Assembly (NCBI GenBank): GCA_021847575.1
Contig: JAJZQO010000011.1
Coordinates: forward strand, 1-53,655
From: Bacillota bacterium
GTDB lineage: Bacteria > Bacillota > Sulfobacillia > JAJZYS01 > JAJYTV01
Direction of reading: 5' to 3'
Length of the DNA: 53,655 nucleotides
How positions within the stretch are numbered: the stretch's first letter is position 1; the number at the start of each line of letters is the position of its first letter. Below, one piece after another: positions 34,260-42,668 of the stretch. The position numbers and the translations under genes were made by a program. The notes under the pieces were generated by a model, which was not told where the DNA came from, ran no database searches, and saw only the letters and a list, made by a program, of their open reading frames with translations.

Positions 34260-35587
34260 GCGATCTCCTCCCGTCGGCCGTCATTCGTGTAGGCACAAAG
34301 AACGGCAGGCATCCTCCCCGGTGCCTCATCGCCGATCTCCCAGACGGATGCGAGACGCTCGAGTGCAGCCGCGAGCTGCTCGCCGCTCGCGGCGTGCACG
34401 CGGCAGATCTCGTCGCCCTGCCGCACCGTGGCGGCCAAGGGCGCGACGATCTCGACCCCGGAGGCGGCGTCGACCGCATCGCCCTTGCGCAGGCGCCCCG
34501 CGCCCGCAAGGCGGGCCGCCTCGCCGACGCCGCGCGCCTTGATGAGCCGCACCGTCCCGCCGCGTCCCGCGGTCAGGCTGCCTGTGCATGCAGGGCGGGG
34601 CCAGCGTCCAGGGTCGTCGAGGAATGCCAGGTCTCCGCCCTGCGAGGCAATCCAGCGCCGGAAGACATCGTACGCCTGCCCGCTCGCCAGCACTGAGGCG
34701 GCCCGCGCGCGCGCCGCGGGGCGGTCCTCGCCGACCACGGCATGCAGGGCTTCGGCGGCCAGCGCAGTGACCACCTCGCGCAGATCCTCCGGTCCTCCGC
34801 CCTTGAGGCAGTCGATAGCCTCGCGCACCTCGAGCGCATTGCCGACCGTGAGCCCGAGCGGCGCATCCATCCGCGTCAGGAGGGCACGCGTATCGCGGCC
34901 GAAGGCCGCGCCGAGACGAACGGCCAACGCCGCGAACGCCTCGGCCGAGGCCTCGTCGGGGAAGAAGGCCCCATCCCCCACCTTGACGTCGAGCAGCACG
35001 AGGCGTGAGGAGACCGCAAGCTTCTTCGACATGATCGAGGAGGCGATCAGCGGCAGGGACTGCACCGTCCCCGTCACGTCGCGCAGGGCATAGAGCAGGC
35101 GGTCCGCCGGGACGATGTCGTCGCTCTGCGCCGCGACAGCCAAGCCGTAGCGGCTGACGAGCGTGGCGAACTCGCTCCTGTCCAGCGATGTGCGCAGGCC
35201 GGGAATCGACTCGAGCTTGTCGAGTGTGCCGCCGGTGTGGCCGAGCCCCCGCCCCGAGAGCTTTGGCACCGCGAAGCCGAGAGCGGCAAGCAGCGGCACC
35301 GCGACCAGACTCGTCTTGTCGCCGACACCGCCAGTCGAATGCTTGTCTACCAGTGGGCGGTGCGCCGAGATGTCGACACGGACACCCGAGCGGAGCATGG
35401 CTTCGGTCAGGGCGCGCGTCTCCTCGAAGTCCATGCCCCGGATGGTCACCGCCATGAGAAACGCGGCCATCTGGTAATCCGGCACGTCCCCTGAGACGTA
35501 AGCCGAGACGAGACCTTGGATCTCGCCTGCGTCGAGGCTGCCACCATCGCGCTTGCGCTCGATCAGCGGCAGGGCATGCACCTTCAT
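34256..35587 (-). CDS. pdp: Pyrimidine-nucleoside (thymidine) phosphorylase
   Basis: Phosphorolyses thymidine, deoxyuridine or uridine to base plus (deoxy)ribose-1-phosphate. The 443-residue protein has the NP-II family fold. Landmarks are KRDGGSLDAGEIQGLV at the start, the phosphate-binding VDKHSTGGVGDKTSLV, the family signature SGRGLGHTGGTLDKLESIPG, and SSIMSKKLAVSSRLVLLDVKVGDGAF. ATGA overlaps join it to deoC upstream and cdd downstream, so the three are translationally coupled. Gram-positive enzymes of this group usually accept both uridine and thymidine, so the Pdp name is preferred over DeoA. Confidence 0.95.
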   Translation of the reverse strand: MKVHALPLIERKRDGGSLDAGEIQGLVSAYVSGDVPDYQMAAFLMAVTIRGMDFEETRALTEAMLRSGVRVDISAHRPLVDKHSTGGVGDKTSLVAVPLLAALGFAVPKLSGRGLGHTGGTLDKLESIPGLRTSLDRSEFATLVSRYGLAVAAQSDDIVPADRLLYALRDVTGTVQSLPLIASSIMSKKLAVSSRLVLLDVKVGDGAFFPDEASAEAFAALAVRLGAAFGRDTRALLTRMDAPLGLTVGNALEVREAIDCLKGGGPEDLREVVTALAAEALHAVVGEDRPAARARAASVLASGQAYDVFRRWIASQGGDLAFLDDPGRWPRPACTGSLTAGRGGTVRLIKARGVGEAARLAGAGRLRKGDAVDAASGVEIVAPLAATVRQGDEICRVHAASGEQLAAALERLASVWEIGDEAPGRMPAVLCAYTNDGRREEIA

Positions 35588-36339
35588 CGCTCGTCTCCCA
35601 TCTCGGCCAGCACTTCCCGCGTGCGGCTCATGCCGAGGCGCGTGGCCCCAGCGGCAAGCATCGCCCGCGCCTCCGCAAGGGAGCGGATGCCGCCGGAAGC
35701 CTTGATGCCCGCCAGGCCCCCAGTCGCACGCCGCAGCAGAGAGACCGCCGCCACCGTCGCCCCACCGCCCTGGAAGCCGGTCGACGTCTTGACGAAGTCC
35801 GCGCCGCTCGCCACCGCGATGAGCGCCGCGCGGACGAGTTCCGGCGGCTCCAGGAGGCCGGTCTCGAGGATCACCTTGAGGATGCGGCCGGGCATCGCCG
35901 AGCGCACGAAGCGGATCTCCCCCCCAAGCCCCTCGTCATCCCCGGCTCGGAGGGCGCCGAGCGACAGGACCATATCGATCTCGTCGGCGCCGCTTGCGAC
36001 AGCCTGGGCCGCCGAGAACGCCTTGACAGCCGCTGCGTCGGTGCCATGCGGGAAGCCGATCACGGTGCAGATCTTGACGCCGCTGCCCTCGAGTTGTGCC
36101 GCCGCCTGGGCGACATAGCGCGGCGACAGGCAGACCGCGGCACAGCCCTCCGCCGCCGCCAGCTGGCAGGCCGCCTGCGCGTCCTGCCAGCTGGCGTCGG
36201 GCCTCAGAAGCGTGTGGTCGATCAATGCGGCGAGTTGCCGCCTGGTCGTTGGCGAAGAGAGCGGCAGCGGCTCGCGCTCGGGCAGGTCCCTGATGGCCGG
36301 TGGCAGGCTGCGGCGTACGTTCGCGATCAGTTCGTCCGT
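35584..36339 (-). CDS. deoC: Deoxyribose-phosphate aldolase without a canonical start
   Basis: Cleaves 2-deoxyribose-5-phosphate to acetaldehyde and glyceraldehyde-3-phosphate. The class I aldolase fold is complete: LAALIDHTLLRPDAS at the start, GCAAVCLSPRYVA, VCTVIGFP-type ICTVIGFPHGT, EIDMVLSLG, ILKVILETGLL, the Schiff-base lysine in FVKTSTGF and the GIKASGGIRS loop. Homology begins near 36300, but no ATG, GTG or TTG lies in frame nearby. The coordinate given uses an ACG at 36339-36337, 5 nt after a strong GGAGGAG site. A CTG at 36330 overlapping the hemY stop (CTGA) is the alternative. The gene may be translated by coupling to hemY. Confidence 0.9.
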   Translation of the reverse strand, partial: TDELIANVRRSLPPAIRDLPEREPLPLSSPTTRRQLAALIDHTLLRPDASWQDAQAACQLAAAEGCAAVCLSPRYVAQAAAQLEGSGVKICTVIGFPHGTDAAAVKAFSAAQAVASGADEIDMVLSLGALRAGDDEGLGGEIRFVRSAMPGRILKVILETGLLEPPELVRAALIAVASGADFVKTSTGFQGGGATVAAVSLLRRATGGLAGIKASGGIRSLAEARAMLAAGATRLGMSRTREVLAEMGDER

Positions 36340-37736
36340 GGCGACTCCTCCTCGCTCGCTTCTCCGGCCAGCACCCCCGCGATCGCAGCCGCCGCCTGGT
36401 TGGCCTGCCGCACCACGTCCGGCATGCCGACGCCGCGATAGGCAGCACCGGCCACAGCGAGGGCCGGCACCCTGCTGAGGCTGTCGGCGACCGCCGCCAT
36501 GCGGCCCACATGCCCGACGGTATACTGCGGCATGCCCGCGGGCCAGCGGTAAAGGCGCTGCAGCCATGGCTCGACCCGCACCCCCAGGACCGTCCCGATG
36601 TCCCGCCGCACGGCATTCAGCAGCGATTCGTCGTCGTCTCTGAGCGGATCTTCCCCGGCACGGCCGAGGTAGCAGCGCAGAAGTACCGAGCCGGGGCTCT
36701 CGTGTGGCCACTTGTTCACCACATATGTGCAAGCGGTGATGGAAAGGCCCGCCGCGCGGTCGACGAGGAACCCCGAGCCCTTGAGTTGGGGCACGTCGCC
36801 AGGGCGGTAGGCAAGTTGCGCCACAGCGAGCGACGCGTACGGGACGGCAAAAAGCTGGGCGGCGGCCTGCGGCGCGATATCGCGCAGGAGTTGCCCGGCG
36901 GCGGGGGCCGGTACCGCCAGGATCACACCTTCCGCCATCAGTTCCTCCCCGCCCGCGATGGTCAGGCGGTACCCGCTTCCGTCGGGCTGCAGGTCGGTGA
37001 CGGGACTGCCTGGTCTGAGGCTCGCGGCGGGCAGCGCGGCCTCCAGGCCAGCGATGATCTGTCCGAGGCCGGAGCGCATGGTCATGAACATCGGCCCAGG
37101 CGGCCCGGCTGGTCTGGGTGCCTTGCGCCGAATCTCGCGCGCGCCCAGTACGAGGCTGCGCGCGTCGCGCTCGAGTTCGAGAAGCTGTGGGAAGGTGGCC
37201 TCGGTGCTCATCGACCAGGGATCGCCGGCGTAGATGCCTGTCAGAAGCGGCGCCACCAGCCTGTCGAGCACCTCCCTGCCCAGGCGCCGCGCCACCAGCT
37301 GGCCCAAGGGCTGATCACCCTCGCCGCGATCGCGCGGCAACACGAAATCAGCCGCGGCGCGCAGCTTGCCCCAAGGGGACAGGAGCTGGGACCTCAGGAT
37401 CGGCCAGACCTCCGTCGGCAGCCCCAGCATCAGTCCTGGCGGAATCGGGTGCAGGCGGCCGTGCGCGTAGATCGCACTGCCCGAGCCGCCGCGCCCAAGC
37501 GGCACCAGATCGTCTGCCATGCCGAGTTCGCGGACGAGTTCCACCGCCTCGGGCTTGCGGACGAGAAAAGAATCCGGCCCCTGCTCGAGGATCAGCCCGT
37601 CGGCGATCTCGGTCTGCACCTTGCCGCCGAACGTGGAGCCAGCCTCGAGCACGACCGGCTCGAGGCCAAGGCGGTGCAGCCGGTAGGCGGCCGCGAGACC
37701 GGCAAGCCCGCCGCCGACGACAGCGACCCGGGTCAC
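36327..37736 (-). CDS. hemY: Coproporphyrinogen III / protoporphyrinogen oxidase, HemY type
   Basis: FAD enzyme of heme synthesis; in Gram-positives it usually oxidises coproporphyrinogen III to coproporphyrin III (also named CgoX). The 469-residue protein starts with the dinucleotide fold VAVVGGGLAGLAAAYRL and the following VVLEAGSTFGGK. The oxidase signature EQGPDSFL comes soon after, and the C-terminal WPAGMPQYTVGH plus VAGAAYRGVGMPDVVRQ complete the FAD domain. Its GTG start overlaps the hemH stop (GTGA). Order hemE-hemH-hemY is as in Bacillus subtilis. Confidence 0.95.
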   Translation of the reverse strand: MTRVAVVGGGLAGLAAAYRLHRLGLEPVVLEAGSTFGGKVQTEIADGLILEQGPDSFLVRKPEAVELVRELGMADDLVPLGRGGSGSAIYAHGRLHPIPPGLMLGLPTEVWPILRSQLLSPWGKLRAAADFVLPRDRGEGDQPLGQLVARRLGREVLDRLVAPLLTGIYAGDPWSMSTEATFPQLLELERDARSLVLGAREIRRKAPRPAGPPGPMFMTMRSGLGQIIAGLEAALPAASLRPGSPVTDLQPDGSGYRLTIAGGEELMAEGVILAVPAPAAGQLLRDIAPQAAAQLFAVPYASLAVAQLAYRPGDVPQLKGSGFLVDRAAGLSITACTYVVNKWPHESPGSVLLRCYLGRAGEDPLRDDDESLLNAVRRDIGTVLGVRVEPWLQRLYRWPAGMPQYTVGHVGRMAAVADSLSRVPALAVAGAAYRGVGMPDVVRQANQAAAAIAGVLAGEASEEESPRTN

Positions 37737-38659
37737 GACGGCTCGCCGAGCCGCCTGCGCACCACGTCCGCCAGCAGACCGGTGAAGCGCTCGTCATCGT
37801 TCGGAGAGGCCGTGCGGACCAGGTGCACGCCGAGATCCCGCGCCAGAGCCTGCGCGTCGATATCCAAGTCGTAGAGCACCTCCAGATGGTCCGATACGAA
37901 GCCGACGGGGCAGACGAGGATGTGTTCGTGGCCCTCCTTGCGCAATTCCTTGATGACCTGCCGGATGTCTGGCCCCATCCACTCGGCGTCGGTGCGTCCA
38001 GCGCTCTGCCAGGCGAAGAGCCAGTGGCGCAGTCCCGCTTCGCGTGCGATCAGGTCTCCGGAATGGTGCAGCTGATCGGCGTAGGGGTCACCTTCGAGGG
38101 CCTGCACAGGCAGGCTGTGGGCCGAGAACACGACCCGCACGTCGTCGCGGGTTTCCGGCGGGAACTGCGCGAGCGCCTCCTCGACGCGATCCGCGATCAG
38201 CCGCACGAACGCAGGCTCCCCGTACCAGCTCTCGATGTAGCGGACATCCGGCCCGCCCGCACCGAGTTGCCGGCGCACACGCTCGAAATAGTCACCGACC
38301 GACATGCGGGCGTAGTGCGGCGCGAGCACGAGCGCTACCACCCGCTCGACGCCGTCGTTGCGCAAGCGCTCGACGGCGTCCTCGATGAACGGCGGTGCGT
38401 GCTTCTGGCCGAGATAGACCCGGTACGGACCTTCGTCACCGCCGTTGAGGGCCCTGCCTATGCCTTCGGCCTGTCTGCCCGTGATCTCGTAGAGCGGCGA
38501 CCGCCCGCCGATTGCCCTGTAGCGTCCGACGAGTTCTTCGAGCTGCTGCGTGGTCGGCGGATGGCCGTGGCGGATGTGGGTGTAGTAGGCCGGGACATCC
38601 TCGATCGTCTTCGGCGTACCGTAGGCCATCACGAGCACACCTGTCTTCATTTCGGCCAT
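37733..38659 (-). CDS. hemH: Ferrochelatase, Gram-positive coproporphyrin type
   Basis: Inserts Fe2+ into (copro)porphyrin. The 308-residue soluble protein matches the Firmicute HemH/CpfC type: GVLVMAYGTPKTIEDVPAYYTHIRHG, the PLYEITGRQAEGI stretch, VFSAHSLPVQA with the metal-site His, and EHILVCPVGFVSDHLEVLYDLD with the catalytic Glu region. GGGAGGT lies 8 nt before ATG 38659, and hemE ends 15 nt upstream. The following hemY makes the coproporphyrin substrate in the Gram-positive pathway. Confidence 0.95.
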   Translation of the reverse strand: MAEMKTGVLVMAYGTPKTIEDVPAYYTHIRHGHPPTTQQLEELVGRYRAIGGRSPLYEITGRQAEGIGRALNGGDEGPYRVYLGQKHAPPFIEDAVERLRNDGVERVVALVLAPHYARMSVGDYFERVRRQLGAGGPDVRYIESWYGEPAFVRLIADRVEEALAQFPPETRDDVRVVFSAHSLPVQALEGDPYADQLHHSGDLIAREAGLRHWLFAWQSAGRTDAEWMGPDIRQVIKELRKEGHEHILVCPVGFVSDHLEVLYDLDIDAQALARDLGVHLVRTASPNDDERFTGLLADVVRRRLGEPS

Positions 38660-38674
38660 GGGTCCGGACCTCCC

Positions 38675-39703
38675 TTAGGCACCTTGAGACTCCTGCCGCA
38701 CGATCTCGACGAGCTTTCGGAGGGCCTGAGGGGGCGTTTCCGGCAAAACGCCGTGACCAAGGTTGAAAACGTGCCCCCTGCGGCCGCGCATGGCCCGTAC
38801 GATCGTCCTGGCTGCCTGAGCGATCTCTCCCTCGGGCGCCAGCAGCAGCGCAGGATCTAGGTTGCCCTGGATGGCCCGCGCAGGACCGATCCTGCGTGCA
38901 GCCTCGGCAATCTCCACGCGCCAGTCGACGCCAATGACGTCCGCCCCCGATTGGGCCATCGCCTCAAGCAACCCGGCCGTCTCGACGCCAAAATAGATCG
39001 TCGGTACGGAAAGGCTCTGCAGCCTGCGAAACACATCCTGCATGACGGGCAGGACGTGGCGCCGGTAGTCCCCTGGCGAGAGGCAGCCGATCCAGCTGTC
39101 GAAAACCTGCAGCGCCGCCGCGCCCGCTGCCGCCTGCGCCGTCAGATGGTCGACGGTCAAATCGGCGAGTCGTTCCAGCAACGCGTGGAAGAGTCCGGCG
39201 TCCTGCCACATCAGGCCCTTGAGCCGCCGATAGCTCCGGGACGGCCCGCCCTCGACGAGGTAGCTCGCGAGCGTGAACGGACCTCCGGCGAAGCCAATCA
39301 GCGGTACGTCGCCCAGTTCCGCGACGATCTGGCGGACAGCCCGTGCGACGTACGGCTCGTCCTCCTCCGGCACCAGCCGACGCAGACGGCCGAGGTCCCC
39401 CGATGAACGGAAAGGTTCCGCCACCACCGGCCCGACGTTCTCGACGATGCTCAGATCGACGCCCACCGCCCTGATCGGCACCGTGATGTCCGAGAAGAGG
39501 ATGGCGGCGTCCACGCCAAGCTGTCGGACGGGCAGGAGCGTGACTTCGGTGCACACATCGGGCATCTCGCAAATCTCGAGCAGGCCGAGTCTCTGCCGGA
39601 TCTTGCGGTATTCGGGCTGGTAGCGGCCAGCCTGACGCATGAACCAGACAGGCGTCCGCTCGACTTCCTGCCTCGTGCAGGCGCGGACAAAGAGCGAGGT
39701 CAA
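38675..39703 (-). CDS. hemE: Uroporphyrinogen decarboxylase
   Basis: Decarboxylates uroporphyrinogen III to coproporphyrinogen III. The 342-residue protein carries the two family signatures, TPVWFMRQAGRYQPEYR and GFAGGPFTLASYLVEG, plus the LFSDITVPIRAVGVDL active-site stretch and the C-terminal FNLGHGVLPETPP. TTG 39703 is chosen because AGAGGTG lies 6 nt upstream; the frame continues to GTG 39712, inside that site. First gene of the six-gene operon; the decarboxylase, chelatase and oxidase form the coproporphyrin-dependent branch. Confidence 0.95.
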   Translation of the reverse strand: MTSLFVRACTRQEVERTPVWFMRQAGRYQPEYRKIRQRLGLLEICEMPDVCTEVTLLPVRQLGVDAAILFSDITVPIRAVGVDLSIVENVGPVVAEPFRSSGDLGRLRRLVPEEDEPYVARAVRQIVAELGDVPLIGFAGGPFTLASYLVEGGPSRSYRRLKGLMWQDAGLFHALLERLADLTVDHLTAQAAAGAAALQVFDSWIGCLSPGDYRRHVLPVMQDVFRRLQSLSVPTIYFGVETAGLLEAMAQSGADVIGVDWRVEIAEAARRIGPARAIQGNLDPALLLAPEGEIAQAARTIVRAMRGRRGHVFNLGHGVLPETPPQALRKLVEIVRQESQGA

Positions 39704-39854
39704 GGGCGGCACCTCTTTGTGCGATAACCGTCGGGTCCCATCGCCGAACCTCTCGCGACGCGGCCGCTCAACGGCTTGCCGATCCGCGCCCGAAGGGGGC
39801 AGGAAGTCCTATACTCAAAGTTCGCGGCACAAGCCTGCCTCCCCAACCCCTCGC

Positions 39855-39860
39855 ATTATA
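39855..39860 (-). promoter_or_regulatory. Possible -10 element for the hem-deo operon
   Basis: TATAAT on the minus strand, in a local AT-rich patch about 150 nt upstream of hemE. No good -35 is seen, so this is weak. The rest of 39713-39998 shows no coding potential. Confidence 0.35.
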
Positions 39861-39998
39861 TAGCATCGGCGGGAGCGGTCCCCCGTCCCGCAACCTGCCA
39901 AGGGCCTGCAGGGCAGGTAGTGCCAGATCGCCGACGAAAAGGGCCCGCAGCGGGCGGCGAGATGCCGCAGCCGTTGCGGGCCAGCCGACGTGCGGGGG

Positions 39999-40946
39999 CT
40001 ATCGGCCGAGCACGTACACCTTGACGGGCTGGATGCCGAAGCTCGATACGTTTGCCTCGCTCTGGTTCATGAAAAGGTCGATGCGCATGCCCTTGATCGC
40101 ATCCCCTTCGTCCACGGCACGAGCGAGGAATCCCCCCGCCGGCAGGAAGGGCGTCGAGTAGCCAGTCACCCAGAGCCAGCTGTCGAGCGGGATGACCCGC
40201 GGATCGACCGCGACGTCGCCGGCCACGAGGGGCCTGCCGAAGAAATCGACCGCGCCGTAAGGGTAGTTGTCCTGCAGCGACGGGCCGTAAGCCGTCGCCG
40301 TGAGCCTCAGCGCATCGAGCACGGGCCGCCCGTCGATCGTCGCACCTGAAGCGGAGGCGGACGTCGTGGTCCGAGCCGCGGATCGTGCGGGCACCTGCGT
40401 GTCTCCCCGCCCGAGCAGCCGCGCCAGGTTGCCGGCAACGGCCGTCGTGAGGCCGAGTCCGTGCCTTGCCTCGTATGCGAACAGCGCCGACCGCGTCGCC
40501 ATGTCGTAGACGCCGTTGACCGGGCCAGGGTTGCTGCCGGATGCGCGCAGCGCCAGTTGGAGCTGAACCACCGCGGGCCCGACATCGCCGTAGTCGGCTC
40601 CAGCCGCTGCGAGGCTACCGCTCGTAGCGTTGAATTCCTGCTTCAGGTAACCGTGGATCGCACTCCACGTCAGGGGTCCGACGATGCCGTCGACATTCAG
40701 GCCAGCATACTGCTGGAACCCCACCACGGCAGCTCTGGTGCGCGGGCCGAAGATGCCGTCCAGCGGTCCGGGCGGATCCTGCAAGAGGCCGAGGTCGGAC
40801 TGCAGGATGCGCACCTGCGCGCCGCGTGCGCCAGCCGACAGGAGAGCGCTGCCAGGCAGCGCGTTCGCTGGCGCGGCCCCGGCGACCTGCGGCAGGATGA
40901 CGAGGCCCGCGGCGACGGCGGCGGCGAGCAGCGTACGTCTCAGCAT
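39999..40946 (-). CDS. Secreted peptidoglycan-binding / 3D-domain protein
   Basis: A 315-residue exported wall protein. Residues 1-24 form a signal peptide (RRTLLAAAVAAGLVILPQVAGA). Two PG_binding_1 repeats follow: VRILQSDLGLLQDPPGPLDG...FGPRTRAAVVGFQQ (about 45-95) and VVQLQLALRASGSNPGPVNG with ATRSALFAYEARHG (about 125-165). The last 100 residues are a 3D domain: RLTATAYGPS, DPRVIPLDSWLWVTGY and DEGDAIKGMRIDLF, the aspartate-rich motif for which the domain is named. Such proteins (YocH, Rpf-like stationary-phase wall lytic proteins) act as lytic transglycosylase-like autolysins. Divergent from the selenoprotein gene. Confidence 0.92.
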   Translation of the reverse strand: MLRRTLLAAAVAAGLVILPQVAGAAPANALPGSALLSAGARGAQVRILQSDLGLLQDPPGPLDGIFGPRTRAAVVGFQQYAGLNVDGIVGPLTWSAIHGYLKQEFNATSGSLAAAGADYGDVGPAVVQLQLALRASGSNPGPVNGVYDMATRSALFAYEARHGLGLTTAVAGNLARLLGRGDTQVPARSAARTTTSASASGATIDGRPVLDALRLTATAYGPSLQDNYPYGAVDFFGRPLVAGDVAVDPRVIPLDSWLWVTGYSTPFLPAGGFLARAVDEGDAIKGMRIDLFMNQSEANVSSFGIQPVKVYVLGR

Positions 40947-41215
40947 CGGATACCTCCAACTTCGAATTCGGTACAGGTGTGCGCCTTCAGTCTAGCCGCA
41001 GGCGCCGGAGCTGTCGCACTGCGTATCCCCCCCCTGGCGGACGGCCAGCCTGCAGGACCCGGCAACTCGTCGGCCTGAGCCGCGTGTTTGGCGGAATGCA
41101 CCTACATGCCATTTTTCCGTCCTCACCTGACGTTTCACACAGCATTTGCCCAAGATGCCCTGACGGCCTCGCACTGTGGGACACTGAAGGCATACCTGGA
41201 AAGGAGGCGCGGCCC

Positions 41216-42628
41216 TTGTTCATGGACTTCCCCGCCCCCGTGCGCGCACCCGAGTTCCCGCCGGGGCTCGACTGGCCGGGTGGCCAGCCCCTTCAACTCG
41301 CCGATCTGCGAGGCAAGGTCGTGCTGCTCGATTTCTGGACATACGGCTGAATCAACTGCCATCACATCCTGCCGCAGTTGCGGCGGGCCGAAAGGGAGTT
41401 CTTCCCGCACCTCGCCGTGGTGGGCGTCCACGCGGGCAAGTTCACCCGCGAGGGGGACAGCGCGAGCATCCTCGACGCGATGCGGCGCGAGGAGATACGC
41501 CATCCCGTGGTCAACGACCGCGACTACATCGTGTGGCGAAACTACGGCATCCGGGCCTGGCCGACGCTGGTGCTGATGGATCCCCAGGGGCGGGTGGTCG
41601 CGCGTCAGGAAGGTGAACTGCCCTACGCCGCACTCGCGGAGCGCCTCAGGCGCGAGATCGCATCCGCGGGCCGCTTGGGCCTCTTGGACGGAGAGGCTCC
41701 ACCGGCCGCGGACTGGTCGGCCGACGGGGGCATTCTGCGGTTTCCCGGCGGGCTTGCCCTGGCGGACGACGGGACGGTCTACATCGCGGACAGCGGCCAT
41801 CACCGCGTCGTCGCCTGGCAACCGGACGCGGGAATTCGCGACACCTGGGGCGAGGGCACGCCAGGGTTCGCCGACGGCGGTCCGGCCAAGGCGCGGCTGC
41901 GCGACCCGCACGGCCTCGCGCTGACCGGGGGTGGCCTCCTGGTGGCGGACAGCGGCAACCACGCCTTGCGCAGGATCGACCTCGCGACTGGCGTCATGAC
42001 GACCCCTTGGCAGGACTTGCGGGAGGAACCGGAAGAGGCGCCGCTCGGACAGCAGGCTCTGCGCTCCCCCTGGGACCTCGCCGACCACGGCGACAGCGTG
42101 TTCATAGCGGCCGCAGGCAGCCACCAGATATGGCGACTGTCGCTCGTGGACATGGACCTGAGACCGTATGCCGGAAGCGGTTACGAAGCGCTCTACGACG
42201 CGGACCTTGCGCGGGCGCGACTGGCGCAGCCCATGGCCCTGGCCGTGCAGGACGGGCAGCTGCTGGTCGCCGACGCGGAGTCGAGCGCTGTCAGGTCACT
42301 GCCCGCCACGCCGCCGGGGCGCGTCACCACCCTCGTCGGCACAGGCCTTTTCGACTTCGGCAGCCGCCAGGGCCTGTTCGCGCAAAGCCTCCTGCAGCAC
42401 CCGCAGGGCATCGCCGTGCTCGATGGCGACATCTATGTCGCCGACACCTACAACGACCAGTTGGTCCGCCTGGACCAAAGGAGCCGCGTCGCTTCGGTGG
42501 CCCTGAGGGGCCTCAGGGAGCCGAGCGCCCTGAAGGCCAAGCGAGGCGATCTCTACATCGCCGACACGGGCTATCACCGTCTCGTGCGCTTTTCGCCCGG
42601 AACAGGGGAACTCGCGGCACTCCTTTGA
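41216..42628 (+). CDS. Thioredoxin-like/NHL-propeller protein, candidate selenoprotein (UGA at codon 45)
   Basis: Two open frames in the same phase are separated only by TGA 41348-41350. Joined, they give one 470-residue protein. Residues 1 to about 150 form a thioredoxin-like domain (VVLLDFWTYG-U-INCHHILPQL; cis-Pro region RAWPTLVLMDP). The C-terminal part is a six-bladed NHL propeller (GTVYIADSGHHRVVAW, LLVADSGNHALRRID, IYVADTYNDQLVRLD, LYIADTGYHRLVRF and others). In this family, including NHLRC2-type proteins, the motif reads WTY(G/C)CINC; the TGA takes the place of the first Cys, giving a U45-x2-C48 redox pair. A SECIS-like stem follows. TTG 41216 has AAAGGAGG 8 nt upstream. The alternative is a pseudogene or sequencing error (TGC to TGA), but the 426 codons downstream are intact. 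Confidence 0.88.
41368..41387 (+). promoter_or_regulatory. Candidate bacterial SECIS element
   Basis: CCTGCCGC (41368-41375) pairs with GCGGCGGG (41380-41387), one T-G wobble, closing on loop AGTT. The loop begins 25 nt after the TGA and has G at its second position. The published bacterial SECIS model asks for a stem of 4-16 bp, a loop of 3-14 nt with G in the first two positions, and 16-37 nt from UGA; all are met. Confidence 0.65.
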
Positions 42629-42668
42629 GGCGTACACGATGGGCACCGCTCACGTCAGCGCCCCTGCC

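Noticed and set aside
41220-42628. Reading the TGA at 41348 as a plain nonsense mutation (pseudogene)
   Set aside because: There is no other lesion in 470 codons, the stop falls exactly on the redox Cys, and a SECIS-like stem follows. It remains the main alternative.
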